Shown in pieces: positions 1 through 10,490 of a stretch of 64,000 nt of DNA; position 1 is the first letter of the stretch; each line of letters opens with the position of its first letter. The notes under the pieces were generated by a model that saw only the letters and a list, made by a program, of their open reading frames with translations, made no database searches and was not told where the DNA came from. Origin of the DNA: Nansenia antarctica (taxonomy: Eukaryota; Chordata; Actinopteri; Argentiniformes; Microstomatidae). A program made the position numbers and the translations under genes. The stretch covers positions 45,189,165 to 45,253,164 of the forward strand of contig OZ022340.1 of NCBI GenBank assembly GCA_963989245.1, written 5' to 3'.

Positions 1-1975
1 CCTCTTCCCTCTCTCTCCACCTACCTCTTCCCTCTCTCTCCACCTACCTCTTCTCCACCTACCTCTTCCCCACCCCTCTCTCCACCTACCTCTTCTCCAC
101 CTACCTCTTCCCCACCCCTCTCTCCACCTACCTCTTCCCCACCCCTCTCCACCTACCTCTTCCCCACCCCTCTCCACCTACCTCTACCCTCTCTCTCCAC
201 CTACCTCTTCCCTCTCTCTCCACCTACCTCTTCCCCACCCCTCTCTCCACCTACCTCTTCCCTCTCTCTCCACCTACCTCTTCCCTCTCTCTCCACCTAC
301 CTCTTCTCCACCTACCTCTTCCCCACCCCTCTCTCCACCTACCTCTTCCCCACCCCTCTCCACCTACCTCTTCCCTCTCTCTCCACCTACCTCTTCCCCA
401 CCCCTCTCTCCACCTACCTCTTCCCTCTCTCTCCACCTACCTCTTCCCTCTCTCTCCACCTACCTCTTCCCTCTCTCCACCTACCTCTTCCCCACCCCTC
501 TCCACCTACCTCTTCCCTCTCTCTCCACCTACCTCTTCCCTCTCTCTCCACCTACCTCTTCTCCACCTCTCTCCACCTACCTCTTCCCTCTCTCTCCACC
601 TACCTCTTCCCCACCCCTCTCCACCTACCTCTTCCCTCTCTCTCCACCTACCTCTTCCCTCTCTCCACCTACCTCTTCCCTCTCTCTCCACCTACCTCTT
701 CCCCACCCCTCTCTCCACCTACCTCTTCCCTCTCTCCACCTACCTCTTCCCCACCTCTCTCTCCACCTACCTCTTCCCTCTCTCTCCACCTACCTCTTCC
801 CTCTCTCTCCACCTACCTCTTCTCCACCTCTCTCTCCACCTACCTCTTCCCTCTCTCTCCACCTACCTCTTCCCCACCTCTCTCTCCACCTACCTCTTCC
901 CTCTCTCTCCACCTACCTCTTCCCCACCCCTCTCCACCTACCTCTTACCTCTTCCCCACCCCTCTCTCCACCTACCTCTTACCTCTTCCCCACCCCTCTC
1001 TCCACCTACCTCTTACCTCTTCCCCACCCCTCTCTCCACCCACCCCTCTCTCCACCTACCTCTTCCCCACCCCTCTCTCCACCTACCTCTTCCCTCTCTC
1101 TCCACCTACCTCTTCTCCACCTCTCTCTCCACCTACCTCTTCCCTCTCTCTCCACCTACCTCTTCTCCACCTCTCTCTCCACCCACCTCTCTCTCCACCT
1201 ACCTCTTCCCCACCCCTCTCTCCACCTACCTCTTCCCTCTCTCTCCACCTACCTCTTCCCCACCCCTCTCCACCTACCTCTTACCTCTTCCCCACCCCTC
1301 TCTCCACCTACCTCTTACCTCTTCCCCACCCCTCTCTCCACCTACCTCTTCCCCACCCCTCTCCACCTACCTCTTCCCTCTCTCTCCACCTACCTCTTCC
1401 CTCTCTCTCCACCTACCTCTTCCCTCTCTCTCCACCTACCTCTTCTCCACCTCTCTCTCCACCCACCTCTTCCCCACCCCTCTCTCCACCTACCTCTTCC
1501 CCACCCCTCTCTCCACCTACCTCTTCCCTCTCTCTCCACCTACCTCTTCCCTCTCTCTCCACCTCTCTCTCCACCTACCTCTTCCCCACCCCTCTCTCCA
1601 CCTACCTCTTACCTCTTCTCCACCTCTCTCCACCTACCTCTTCCCCACCCCTCTCTCCACCTACCTCTTACCTCTCTCTCCACCTACCTCTTCCCTCTCT
1701 CTCCACCTACATCTTCTCCACCTCTCTCCACCTACCTCTTCTCCACATCTCTCTCCACCTACCTCTTCCCTCTCTCTCCACCTACCTCTTCCCCAACCCT
1801 CTCTCCACCTACCTCTTCCCTCTCTCTCCACCTACCTCTTCCCCACCCCTCTCTCCACCTACCTCTTACCTCTTCTCCACCTCTCTCTCCACCTACCTCT
1901 TCTCCACCTCTCTCCACCTACCTCTTCTCCACCTCTCTCTCCACCTACCTCTTCCCCACCCCTCTCTCCACCTAC
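1..1975. repeat. Pyrimidine-rich minisatellite in gtf2f1 intron
   Basis: Roughly 2 kb of imperfect tandem repeats built from CACCTACCTCTTCCCTCTCT and variants (CCCCACCCCTCT, TTACCTCTT), with units of about 15-30 bp. The array runs off the left edge and stops exactly at the gtf2f1 exon at 1976. Read on the minus strand (the gene's sense), nearly every unit contains AGAGGTAGGTGG, which resembles a 5' splice donor. The real donor of the adjacent exon is the first such unit. No gene is seen inside; open frames across it are artefacts of the repeat. Confidence 0.97.
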
Positions 1976-2172
1976 CTTTTCCCAGCCTTGCCGTTGACCT
2001 TGAGGATCCAGGGTTGGTCCTCCTCCTTGAAGTGCCTGGTGACGATGCCAAACTTCTTCCTGCGCGCCTCCTCGCGGTGCTTCTTGCCGAACTCGCTCCC
2101 GGCGGCCCCGTCCGCCGCCTCCTCCTCGCCGCCGTACATCCTCTTGTTGCTCATGTCCCTCTCCATGCGAGC
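1976..2172 (-). CDS. gtf2f1: gtf2f1 coding exon 4 (TFIIF alpha/RAP74)
   Basis: This exon encodes part of the N-terminal TFIIF-alpha domain of RAP74. That domain dimerises with the beta subunit (GTF2F2) and docks TFIIF on RNA polymerase II during initiation and elongation. The translation contains ARMERDMSNKRMYGG, FGKKHREEARRKKFGIV and EDQPWILKVNGKAGK, which align without gaps to the human protein (ARLERDLSNKK, EEARRKKYGIV, EDQPWLLRVNGKSG). The acceptor is CCAG at 2173-2176 and the donor is GTAGGT starting at 1975, so the exon is 197 bp. The donor is also the first unit of the minisatellite to the left. The acidic block GGEEEAADGAAGSEF replaces a similar acidic linker in human. Downstream exons lie beyond the window. 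Identity is from recall of the family, strengthened by matching phases with the three exons upstream. Confidence 0.95.
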
Positions 2173-2440
2173 CTGGCGGAAGGACGCCGCGCGGGAGGAG
2201 AGGAGAGGCCGTCAGTCAGTGTCGCTACGCGTCCTGTAGCTCTATGCTAGGCTACGCTAGGCTACGCTAGGCTACGCTAGGTATTGTCGGAAAACACCAC
2301 TAAAAAACCTAAAACCTAAAACCCACCGGCCGGACGATTTCCACGCAATGTTTTTTTACATCGTCTCTTTTACGCTTCCCTGACTTTGTTATAAAACGGC
2401 GAAATTATGAACATTATTACCGTCACTCGACGTTGGAAAT
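2173..2440. other. gtf2f1 intron, no gene
   Basis: Intronic sequence with a short CTACGCTAGG repeat at about 2247-2281. Nothing else recognised. Confidence 0.6.
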
Positions 2441-2445
2441 TTGGG

Positions 2446-2880
2446 TCTTAACTGTTGGGTGATCATACTGGGTGAGTCTTAACTGTTGGGAGATCATAGT
2501 GGGTGAGTCTTAACTGTTGGCAGATCATACTGGGTGAGTCAGACGTGTGCCTTGTCTTAACAGTTGGCAGATCATACTGGGTGAGTCAGACGTGTGCCTT
2601 GTCTTAACTGTTGGGAGATCATACTGGGTGAGTCAGACGTGTACCAGAGGGCTTAACTGTTGGGAGATCATACTGGGTGAGTCTTAACTGTTGGGAGATC
2701 ATACTGGGTGAGTCTTAACTGTTGGGAGATCATACTGGGTGAGTCTTAACTGTTGGGAGATCATACTGGGTGAGTCTTAACTGTTGGGAGATCATACTGG
2801 GTGAGTCTTAACTGTTGGGAGATCATACTGGGTGAGTCTTAACTGTTGGGAGATCATACCAGATCATACTGGGTGAGTCA
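2446..2880. repeat. 31-bp minisatellite
   Basis: About 13 copies of a unit near GTCTTAACTGTTGGGAGATC ATACTGGGTGA, some with an inserted AGACGTGTGCCTT segment. It lies in the gtf2f1 intron between coding exons 3 and 4. Confidence 0.95.
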
Positions 2881-2906
2881 GACGTGTACCAGAGGGTAGC
2901 ACTGAC

Positions 2907-2979
2907 CTGGGTCCAGGTGGAACAGTTGACTTTGTCTCCAGAGTTGAAGGCCATGAGGCTGTACTTTTTACTGGTGTTC
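2907..2979 (-). CDS. gtf2f1: gtf2f1 coding exon 3
   Basis: A 73-bp exon encoding NTSKKYSLMAF and NSGDKVNCSTWTQ, which matches human NTTKKYNIMAFNAADKVNFATWNQ nearly residue for residue. The acceptor is CTGCAG (AG at 2980-2981) and the donor is GTCAGT starting at 2906. The exon starts with a single G that completes the AAG lysine begun by the preceding exon at 3955. It ends in phase 0, which fits the GCT start of the next exon at 2172. The CA microsatellite lies only a few bases upstream of the acceptor, so the poly-pyrimidine tract on the sense strand is partly replaced by a TG repeat. Confidence 0.94.
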
Positions 2980-2987
2980 CTGCAGGT

Positions 2988-3008
2988 ACACACACACACA
3001 CACATGCA

Positions 3009-3067
<59 letters not shown>

Positions 3068-3068
3068 G

Positions 3069-3116
<48 letters not shown>
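2988..3116. repeat. (CA)n microsatellite
   Basis: A nearly pure CA run interrupted by ATGCACAAA and GCGCAT. It abuts the gtf2f1 exon acceptor. Confidence 0.98.
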
Positions 3117-3118
<2 letters not shown>

Positions 3119-3890
3119 AGTACATACTACACTAGAATACTATAATATACATACTACACTAGAATACTATAATATACACTACACTAGAATACTATAATAT
3201 ACATACTACACTAGAATACTATAATATACACACTACACTAGAATACTATAATATACACACTACACTAGAATACTATAATATACACACTACACTAGAATAC
3301 TATAATATACACACTACACTAGAATACTATAATATACATACTACACTAGAATACTATAATATACATACTACACTAGAATACTATAATATACACACTACAC
3401 TAGAATACTATAATATACACACTACACTAGAATACTATAATATACACACTACACTAGAATACTATAATATACATACTACACTAGAATACTATAATATACA
3501 TACTACACTAGAATACTATAATATACACACTACACTAGAATACTATAATATACACACTACACTAGAATACTATAATATACACACTACACTAGAATACTAT
3601 AATATACACACTACACTAGAATACTATAATATACATACTACACTAGAATACTATAATATACACACTACACTAGAATACTATAATATACATACTACACTAG
3701 AATACTATAATATACATACATACTACACTAAACAGTATACTACACTAGAAACAGTACATACTACACTAGAAACAGTACATACTACACTAAACAGCAGCCT
3801 ACATACTACACTAGAAACAGTACACACACTACACTAAACAGTACATACTACACTAGAAACAGTACATACTACACTAGAAACAGCACAACT
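3119..3890. repeat. 27-bp AT-rich satellite
   Basis: About 22 near-identical copies of ACTACACTAGAATACTATAA TATACAC (or ...CAT). From about 3720 they decay into shorter ACTACACTAGAAACAGTACAT units. Alternation of CAC and CAT variants in blocks suggests higher-order expansion. Intronic. Confidence 0.96.
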
Positions 3891-3954
3891 AAATGCTTTA
3901 GGGCATCTCCTCAACGATCAATCAATAAGCGGGGTGGGGTGGGGGGGTACTCAC

Positions 3955-4001
3955 TTGGGGACTCGGACTATGTACTCAGTGGACGAGGAACTGCTGCTCC
4001 C
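3955..4001 (-). CDS. gtf2f1: gtf2f1 coding exon 2
   Basis: A 47-bp exon encoding GSSSSSTEYIVRVP plus two bases (AA) of the next lysine codon. Human RAP74 reads GPSSQNVTEYVVRVPK at this point. The acceptor is TAACAG (AG at 4002-4003) and the donor is GTGAGT from 3954. Phase is 0 at the start and 2 at the end, exactly what the neighbouring exons require. Too short to detect by ORF length; called from motif and splice phase together. Confidence 0.92.
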
Positions 4002-4011
4002 CTGTTAGCCA

Positions 4012-4057
<46 letters not shown>
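4012..4057. repeat. (CA)n microsatellite
   Basis: Pure CA run immediately upstream (sense direction) of the gtf2f1 exon-2 acceptor. Confidence 0.97.
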
Positions 4058-4061
<4 letters not shown>

Positions 4062-4082
4062 AGTAGTTCTCTAGACTTGAAC

Positions 4083-4190
4083 CAGTGGCGGCTGGTGATA
4101 AACATTTTGGGTGGGGCACAGGTTATGGGGGCATGCTCCACGGGGAAGAATATCAACTTTAAAATCTGGATTTACAGTCGATTTTAGCAT
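4083..4190 (+). mobile_element. hAT-type transposon terminus (fragment)
   Basis: CAGTGGCGGCTGGTG followed by a GGGTGGGGCACAG block. The same terminus appears inverted at 58337. The partner end was not found nearby, so the right boundary given is arbitrary. Family assignment rests on the CAG-start TIR and is moderate. Confidence 0.5.
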
Positions 4191-5815
4191 GAGAATATAT
4201 ATATAACTTAATTATTTTTATATATAACTTATTAAAGGGCAAACTGCAAACACAACAAAAATATAATGCACAACAACTGACAAATCAACTGGAATAGTCT
4301 TTGTTAGCAGAGTAGACCTAATGTTAACAGAATGGACTTATACCCTTTGTCTATCTGTGCAGTGGTAGGGTGAATAATTCTAGCAGTACTGTCCAGACAG
4401 TTGTCTTGTTTAGCCATTCAACTAGGCATTATTTATTCAATGGAGAAAGACATGGAACACAATGCAATTGTGATAATAAATGTGTTCTTTGTTACTTCTT
4501 TACTTCTTTAATTAAATTAAAGTGTACCTTTCTATTATCATCAGTGTTTCCCCTAGGTTTGCTGCCTTGGGGGGGTGGCATGGACCGTGGCATGGACACC
4601 CCCCCCCAGGGGGTAAGACCCTGCGACATACCAGCGTCATGTCCAGGGGTGTACTAACTTGTACATTAAGCCGCCTCACGCTACTGAGACAGGAGATAGG
4701 CTCCTTCCCTATGGGCCATTAGGCTCGAGAACCATCGGTTCTCAAGGCTACTTACTTATGTGGTCTTGACTACCTGTCCACTTTCTCACCTGGTTCTTGC
4801 TCTCTCTCTCTCTCTGGTGCACCATCCTGCTCTCTCTCCTTCTCTCCCTCTCTATCCTCCTCTCTCTCTTTTGCTGTCAACCAAAAGGCATAACATAACA
4901 ACCAGAGTATTTATAATCTAATAAGAGGTATACATTAATCCATATCAATTTATAACATAATTATAATTGAATATTGGATTGCTGTGGGCAATGCAGTCAG
5001 ATAATGTCATTTTGACTTTACTCTCTCACCTGAAAAAAAAATCTTATGTCCAACTATAAAAAACAGACATTTCCAATGCTTCAATCCACTGTCCATGTAC
5101 TGTAAATATGCCATTATGGTATTACCATAAAGCCCAATTCTAGCAGAATAAGAAAGATAGTATATCTACTTTAAGTAAAATAATAAAGTGCATCCAGTTA
5201 GCTCTTTAGCTGGCATGTGTGCAGCAGACTAGCTCATCTAATCACCTCTGTCTGAACTAGCTAGTTAGCTTGCTAGTTCTTTGACACTATTTTACATACC
5301 ATGGAACTATAATCAGACACATTCTAGTCATAATAATAACGACCAATTTGAACCAACTTGCTCTGTTAGAACACTCAGCAATTATATTTGCTAACGTTTC
5401 AACTTGCTTACTTTCATCTGCAGACATCTCACCCTGCAAAAACTCTCTCGCGTCGCGCGCACACATTCGCGCACAATCTTGTACGCGAGTGTGTCCAGCG
5501 CGAAGCGAAGTGTGGAGAGATAGGTTTGGCTATGCGAGACTACTGGCGGACTAACGTTACCAACGAGCCCATGGGCTTGCCACTCGCCAGAATCGGGTTG
5601 GGTGCATTTTTAAAAAAGTGGATATTTTAGCCTACTTGTCAGATGTTTGGTGTCTACGTCTGTAATAGTTCCTCTTTCTTGGGGGGGCGGGGGGTTCCGT
5701 TGGGGGGGCTCCTGTTGTCTGTCTCTTTGTTGCTCTCCTCTCCTGTTGTCTGTCTCTCTGTTGCTCTCCTCTCCTGTTGTCTGTCTCTCTGTTGCTCTCC
5801 TCTCCTGTTGTCTGT
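4191..5815. other. gtf2f1 intron 1, no gene recognised
   Basis: AT-rich sequence with CT-rich tracts near 4800-4870. A CAGTGTTTCCCCTAGG terminus-like sequence at about 4542 resembles another hAT end, but no partner was found. A CpG-rich patch lies at 5446-5525, and three copies of a 31-bp GTTGCTCTCCTCTCCTGTTG repeat lie at 5727-5815. No exon could be supported. Confidence 0.5.
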
Positions 5816-5817
5816 CC

Positions 5818-6131
5818 GAATATCGGTTGTTAAGTCGCGACGTGTTTCCGGGTCCAAAGTTGGCTGAGGCGCTGTCTTCGAAATGCCGCAATAATAATAA
5901 TAATTAATTATATTTATATAGCGCTTTTCCGAGGCTCAAATACCCTGACAATATGGGGAAAACGGGAAAGTGCTGTGTCCCTTGTTGTATGAATAGATCC
6001 GAGTCTAAAAAACGATTAAACTGTCATTCTACCGCTGTAGTATACTGGTATTCTGGTGCGGAGAATTTCTGGTTTGAACCCGGAAATTTAAAAACTTCAC
6101 GTTTGACGTCAGACTTAACAACCGGATATTC
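5818..6131. mobile_element. Small inverted-repeat element with THAP-like start
   Basis: The left end GAATATCGGTTGTTAAGTC is inverted at 6105-6131 as GACTTAACAACCGGATATTC. Both ends also share a degenerate GACGT/CCCGGAAA block. Inside, an ATG at 5953 starts MGKTGKCCVPCCMNRSESKK, which resembles the CxxxC start of a THAP zinc finger. This is probably a deletion derivative of a THAP-transposase element. The family is not determined. Confidence 0.5.
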
Positions 6132-6193
6132 AGGGCTCTCAAGTCTCACGCATTTTTTTTTTTTTTACTACCCCTAGTGGTAGTGGCCCTTAA

Positions 6194-6861
6194 GGCGGCT
6201 ACACACTAGACGACTTTTCAAGTTGTAACATCGCTGAGCCTCTCACACTAAACGACCGTCGTGCTGGTGTCCGTGTCGCAGCGGCACGCAGACTGCGCAG
6301 CACAGCGCAGACTACAGGATGTGGCAACGACGGGGGCTCACAGACTACAAGATTCTTCACTTGGTCAGGACGATTCGCCAAGCTGTAGTGTCGCGATATC
6401 AGCACATGATGACGAGACGTTGACAGCTGTCAAAAAAAGATGGAGCTCATTTCTACTAGAAAATAGCCATATTACTATATGTAATATATACATATATATA
6501 TACATATATGGCTATTTATATAATAGGCTATTTACTATTATATAAATAGCCATTTCTACTTTCACGCCTCCTCCGCGCTGCATTTCCTCGACCTCTCATT
6601 GGCTGTGCTGTCCACACGGGTCGTTGCCCATGTCAGACTAGCAGAATGTAGATTCCGTCGGCCGATAAAATGAAACATGTTTGAAAAGATCTGGAGCCCT
6701 GCGACGGCCCCTCCGACTGGATCGGCGGTCCTCCGATTGCGTCTCTGAGTCGGAGACGGCGTGTCCCCGGGTTTGCAACGACTGGAGGATTTTGTCTCCG
6801 ACCGCAAAAACTGGTCGGCGACAGCTAAATCGGGGTTAAAATCGTCTAGTGTGTACTCGGC
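6194..6861. mobile_element. TTAA-flanked inverted-repeat element (piggyBac-like MITE)
   Basis: The left end GGCGGCTACACACTAGACGA and the right end (reverse complement) GCCGAGTACACACTAGACGA are 20-bp imperfect inverted repeats. They are flanked by TTAA at 6190-6193 and 6862-6865. TTAA duplication is the hallmark of piggyBac, although some Kolobok elements also use it. No transposase frame is visible in the 668 bp. It includes an AT-rich palindrome at 6470-6555. Confidence 0.7.
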
Positions 6862-6884
6862 TTAAGCTGCAGCCTAGGTAAGCC

Positions 6885-7070
6885 TATAATCTGCGCATGC
6901 TCGGGGCGCATTTTTTGCGCCCCAACCGAGAAATAGGAGACAGCCAATTGGAGCGCTGCTACAGCTCACGTGTAAGCCAAAAGTATTTGGACTGCCATAG
7001 ACTGCCATTCGGCCGGCGCCCCGACTCCTCCCCTATGTATTTTCAGTGAATTTTACACACACACAGATAA
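6885..7070. repeat. Dispersed repeat, copy 1
   Basis: The segment with GAGACAGCCAATTGGAGC and CTCACGTGTAAGCCAAAAGT recurs in inverted orientation at about 56910-57045. Both copies end at CA/TG-rich sequence. Family unknown. Confidence 0.5.
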
Positions 7071-7328
7071 AATGTTTATTGTATTGGAGGATTTTTAATG
7101 AATGCTGATAGGCGCCGACAGCTGTAAAAAAATAAGGACAGAAGTATCTCACATATCTCAAAACATCACACAAACACATCCCAATGAGCGGGCAGGCGCC
7201 TTGCATGGTAGCTTGCCGCCTTTGATGTGTGAATGTGTGTGTGAATGGGTGAATGAGAGGCCATTATAGGTCAGTCCATTTAGCCTGCAGTTTAAAATCA
7301 TGGTCACTAAACAACACATAAGCCTTAC

Positions 7329-7340
7329 CAGTGACGTCAT
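7329..7340 (-). CDS. gtf2f1: gtf2f1 coding exon 1 (start codon, four codons)
   Basis: On the minus strand, ATG ACG TCA CTG (MTSL) is followed at once by the donor GTAAGG. It ends in phase 0, as exon 2 at 4001 requires, giving the predicted start MTSL-GSSSSSTEYIVRVPK. Human RAP74 starts MAAL before the same junction, so both length and phase agree. The upstream sequence (7341-7480) contains scattered CpGs and would be 5'UTR/promoter. Intron 1 is then 3.3 kb and carries the two small transposons above. The call is inference from phase, donor and family length; a transcript would settle it. Confidence 0.75.
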
Positions 7341-7560
7341 GGTTGCTTGTACACAAACCCCTTCTGGTCCAGACGACGTGTGCAGCTACGCAAGTTGTCC
7401 GTTTGCAAAAATGAGGGGAAAAAACAGTGCATTCGGTTAGCTGACATTTACATTATTTCAACCACAAGCAATTTGCCTTACTGGTTTTGAAAGCTACTCT
7501 AATCAGCAGCTAACCTTACACCTAGGACCACGATTCAATATTTATACGCGTCCCAGCTAG
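7341..7560 (-). promoter_or_regulatory. gtf2f1: Probable gtf2f1 5'UTR/promoter
   Basis: Sequence upstream of the putative gtf2f1 start with several CpGs (GACGACGTG, CTACGCAAG). No TATA box is placed with confidence. Inferred from position only. Confidence 0.35.
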
Positions 7561-8402
7561 GTTGATTCACCGAGCATCGTTAATACGAATAAAATGACCG
7601 AACTGACCTCTTTATAATCTGGAAGCCAACTCGATACTCGGTTTTTCTTAAAACAGAAGACGGTATTTTCGCAAATCGTTCCGACCCTAATAATGGTCCG
7701 GCTGGAAAACTAGGTCTAGAAGCAAAGGTTCCTCCTTCTTCCTCTTCTCTGAATGAATGGTGCGTCGCAACCAACGTGTCTAGGTGCATAATGCCATCTG
7801 TATCGGAATGTGTAATATCAGCGCTTTACATACTGTACTTCAGGATTTTACGATCTAATTCTGTATAAAAATAAATAGAGCCTCGCAGCACTTCCTCATA
7901 TTCTCACCCATTCCTAAAATTCTCACGAATTCCTAAAATCCCATCCCCGACCTGGCTCATGAAAGCGATTTGGGCACATGACTTAACACAGGAGAAGATC
8001 TGTAATAGTAGTTGTTTGATTTCAAATCCAAACTTTTGTAATATAATAATATAATATTTGAGTGGGGCAGTCCCACTCAGACTTTTTATTTTATGTTATT
8101 ATTATTATTTATTATTTATTATTATTGGATATAGACAGTGAAAAAATACAGGAAAATAAGGAGGAGAGGGTATTTCAGCAAGGCATGTCCAAAGAATAAA
8201 CAGACTTGTTTATTGAACAAACGGTTGCTTAGGGCTACAACCACTAGAGGGGGCCACACTTAAAATAAATACAAATAAATGGAGGACTGATGGAGAAATG
8301 TAGAAATTTGAGGACTAATGTTGAATGGTGGATAAAGGATGGATTGTTTTATTGTTACCATAGTTAACAATTTTGTAGTGTTCACTTAATTTATTTTGAA
8401 TA
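7561..8402. other. Intergenic, no gene
   Basis: AT-rich, with a short TTATTATTATT run near 8098-8126. No supported coding or repeat boundary. Confidence 0.5.
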
Positions 8403-8410
8403 TTTTGCAC

Positions 8411-8668
8411 CACTGGCGGACTCAGGGTGTTTGAAGGGCAGGGGCGAAAAGAAAAAAAGGGCACCTACTGCACAACATGGGACCCCATCAGTGCACATGG
8501 TCAAGTTTAGACCATTGGAGGGGCACCAATGGGGCACATCCTCTAATTTTCGCCACTCAAAAGGGCATTTTTGCCACTCAAAAGGGCACATAAGTGGGAC
8601 GTTTTTCAACCATGGGGGCACCAGGAGGGGCGGTCGCCCCCCCTGCCCCCCCCATGAGTCCGCCAGTG
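8411..8668. mobile_element. hAT MITE with 8-bp target duplication
   Basis: Perfect 14-bp inverted ends CACTGGCGGACTCA, flanked by TTTTGCAC at 8403-8410 and 8669-8676. An 8-bp duplication is characteristic of hAT. The interior (258 bp) is non-coding, with G-rich and C-rich arms that could pair. Confidence 0.88.
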
Positions 8669-8835
8669 TTTTGCACTCATATTCATTGTTCATTGCTATT
8701 TATTTGTCCAAATATTTTTGGTTTTGTTGGGGTTAACTTCTCAAATGTTAATATGTTATTTTATTCAGTCCTATTTATTTAGTCCGATGTTCCCTGGGTC
8801 CTACATATACCCACAAGACCTGGGAACACCTTTTT

Positions 8836-9005
8836 CAGGAGCAGGACCAGGTAACATAGGACATGGGAACATAGGACCCGGGGAACATAGGACCCAGGGA
8901 ACATAGGACCAGGGAACATAGGACCCAGGGAACATCGGACCCAGGGAACATAGGACCACAGAACATAGGACAAGGGAACATAGGACGCGGAGAACATAGG
9001 TAAGG
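8836..9005. repeat. 15-16-bp minisatellite
   Basis: About ten copies of a unit near GGGAACATAGGACCCA. Confidence 0.93.
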
Positions 9006-9055
9006 GTACGCTGCCCCAGATTCGATCCCAGCTGACAAGAGCACATGTGTGCACC

Positions 9056-9366
9056 GTAGGCTATGGTGCTAGACTGTATGTCATGGTGTTAGACTGTAGG
9101 CCATGGTGTTAGACTGTAGGCCATGGTGTTAGACTGTAGGCCATGGTGTTAGACTGTATGTCATGGTGTTAGACTGTAGGTCATGGTGTTAGACTGTAGG
9201 TCATGGTGTTAGACTGTAGGTCATGGTGTTAGACTGTAGGCCATGGTGTTAGACTGTAGGTCATGGTGTTAGACTGTAGGTCATGGTGTTAGACTGTAGG
9301 TCATGGTGTTAGACTGTAGGTCATGGTGCTAGACTGTAGGTCATGGTGTTAGACTGTAGGTCATGA
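9056..9366. repeat. 20-bp minisatellite
   Basis: About 15 copies of TGGTGTTAGACTGTAGGTCA with TAGGCC/TATGTC variants. Confidence 0.96.
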
Positions 9367-9918
9367 GATGACATCATTACATCCCCAATGAAAGACTAGA
9401 CCTGCTAGTAGATACAGTTATACTGTGTGTATGTTTGACAACAATATTGTTGAGTTGATCTTGAGTTAGTCTTTTCAGTGTTTACATGTTGTGCAGACAA
9501 CAAGACAATGAGATTAACACATTTATTTTCATCAAACAGCTCAGATTAAGTGGCATTAACAGCACTTGGTAATATCAGGTCACCATTTTGCATCATTTTC
9601 TTGCAAGCTTGATTGAACAAATCACATGCACACTACTGTCTTATCTCCCTAGGTGGTGCTAAAGATACAAACTAAAATAAAAACAGCTTTAAAGTTGCTA
9701 GAGATGTTTATAAGCGAGTAAACAATACACTGCTACGTGGAAACATGACGAAAATGTACTATTATAAGATCTCATATCCTCATAAATTATTTCATTTTCA
9801 ATTCAACGGCCTGGGATCCATCAAGCTGAAACACTCTGAAGTCATAATTTTGTCTGAGGAGAGAGAGGTAGGAAAATGTGAGTTAATAATTGAGTTTTGG
9901 GTCATCTATACAGACGGT
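9367..9918. other. Intergenic, no gene
   Basis: No repeat or exon recognised. The short frame at 9745-9969 has no family resemblance. Confidence 0.5.
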
Positions 9919-10490
9919 TGTAACGGGGCAGGGGCAGCCCTAAAGCTTTCCAACACCCCTGCCTTCTAAGAGGATACTGTTGAGGAGCCAACCAAGGTTA
10001 CCCAGACAACACCCAGAGACCAGGAACAGTCCACAATGAATCTTTATTAGAAGGAATTACAAAAGCTAATTAAAAACAGAGTCTTTAAAAACAACAGAGT
10101 CCAATGGGATGGGGTAATCCGATGGAGTCTCGACTCGGGCTCCCCCCAGGGTTAACTCCCGGCCGTATCCCGTCGGTCAAGGACCCTAAGGTCCGGCACG
10201 TCTCTATCCCGGCGTGGCGCCAATGGTCTCGCTGAGGACAGGAGGGAGAGGGACTCAACAGGTGGTATATAGACGACAGTCACTCTCACGGTGCGCCCCT
10301 CCACTAACTCCCAGCTACGCTAGACCATAGGGTTAGCCCTCGATCTCCAAAATAATACAACTCAAAACTTCAAAAAAATACTTAAAACTAAATGATCAAA
10401 GAAAACCACACAACTGTCGAGAAGACAGAAATAATAAACCACACAAATAAGGAGCTTGCCACTAGCTTGTCATAAACAACACTACTCAAA

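Noticed and set aside
251..691. Arg/Glu/Gly-rich frames across the first minisatellite
   Set aside because: Translation of a tandem repeat inside a gtf2f1 intron; no start context or conservation.
2823..3135. Cys-Val and His-Thr repeat proteins
   Set aside because: They are translated CA/TG microsatellite. Only the NTSKKYSLMAF end is real, as a gtf2f1 exon.
2440..3720. CRISPR or origin-like direct repeats
   Set aside because: Ordinary tandem minisatellites in introns, with no spacers.
5399..5450. Alternative gtf2f1 or other first exon (minus strand ATG TCT GCA GAT GAA A|GTAAGC)
   Set aside because: Ends in phase 1, which does not fit gtf2f1 exon 2 (phase 0 needed); no family match.
8431..8736. 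101-codon frame
   Set aside because: It lies across a hAT MITE with an 8-bp duplication; chance opening in G/C-rich arms.
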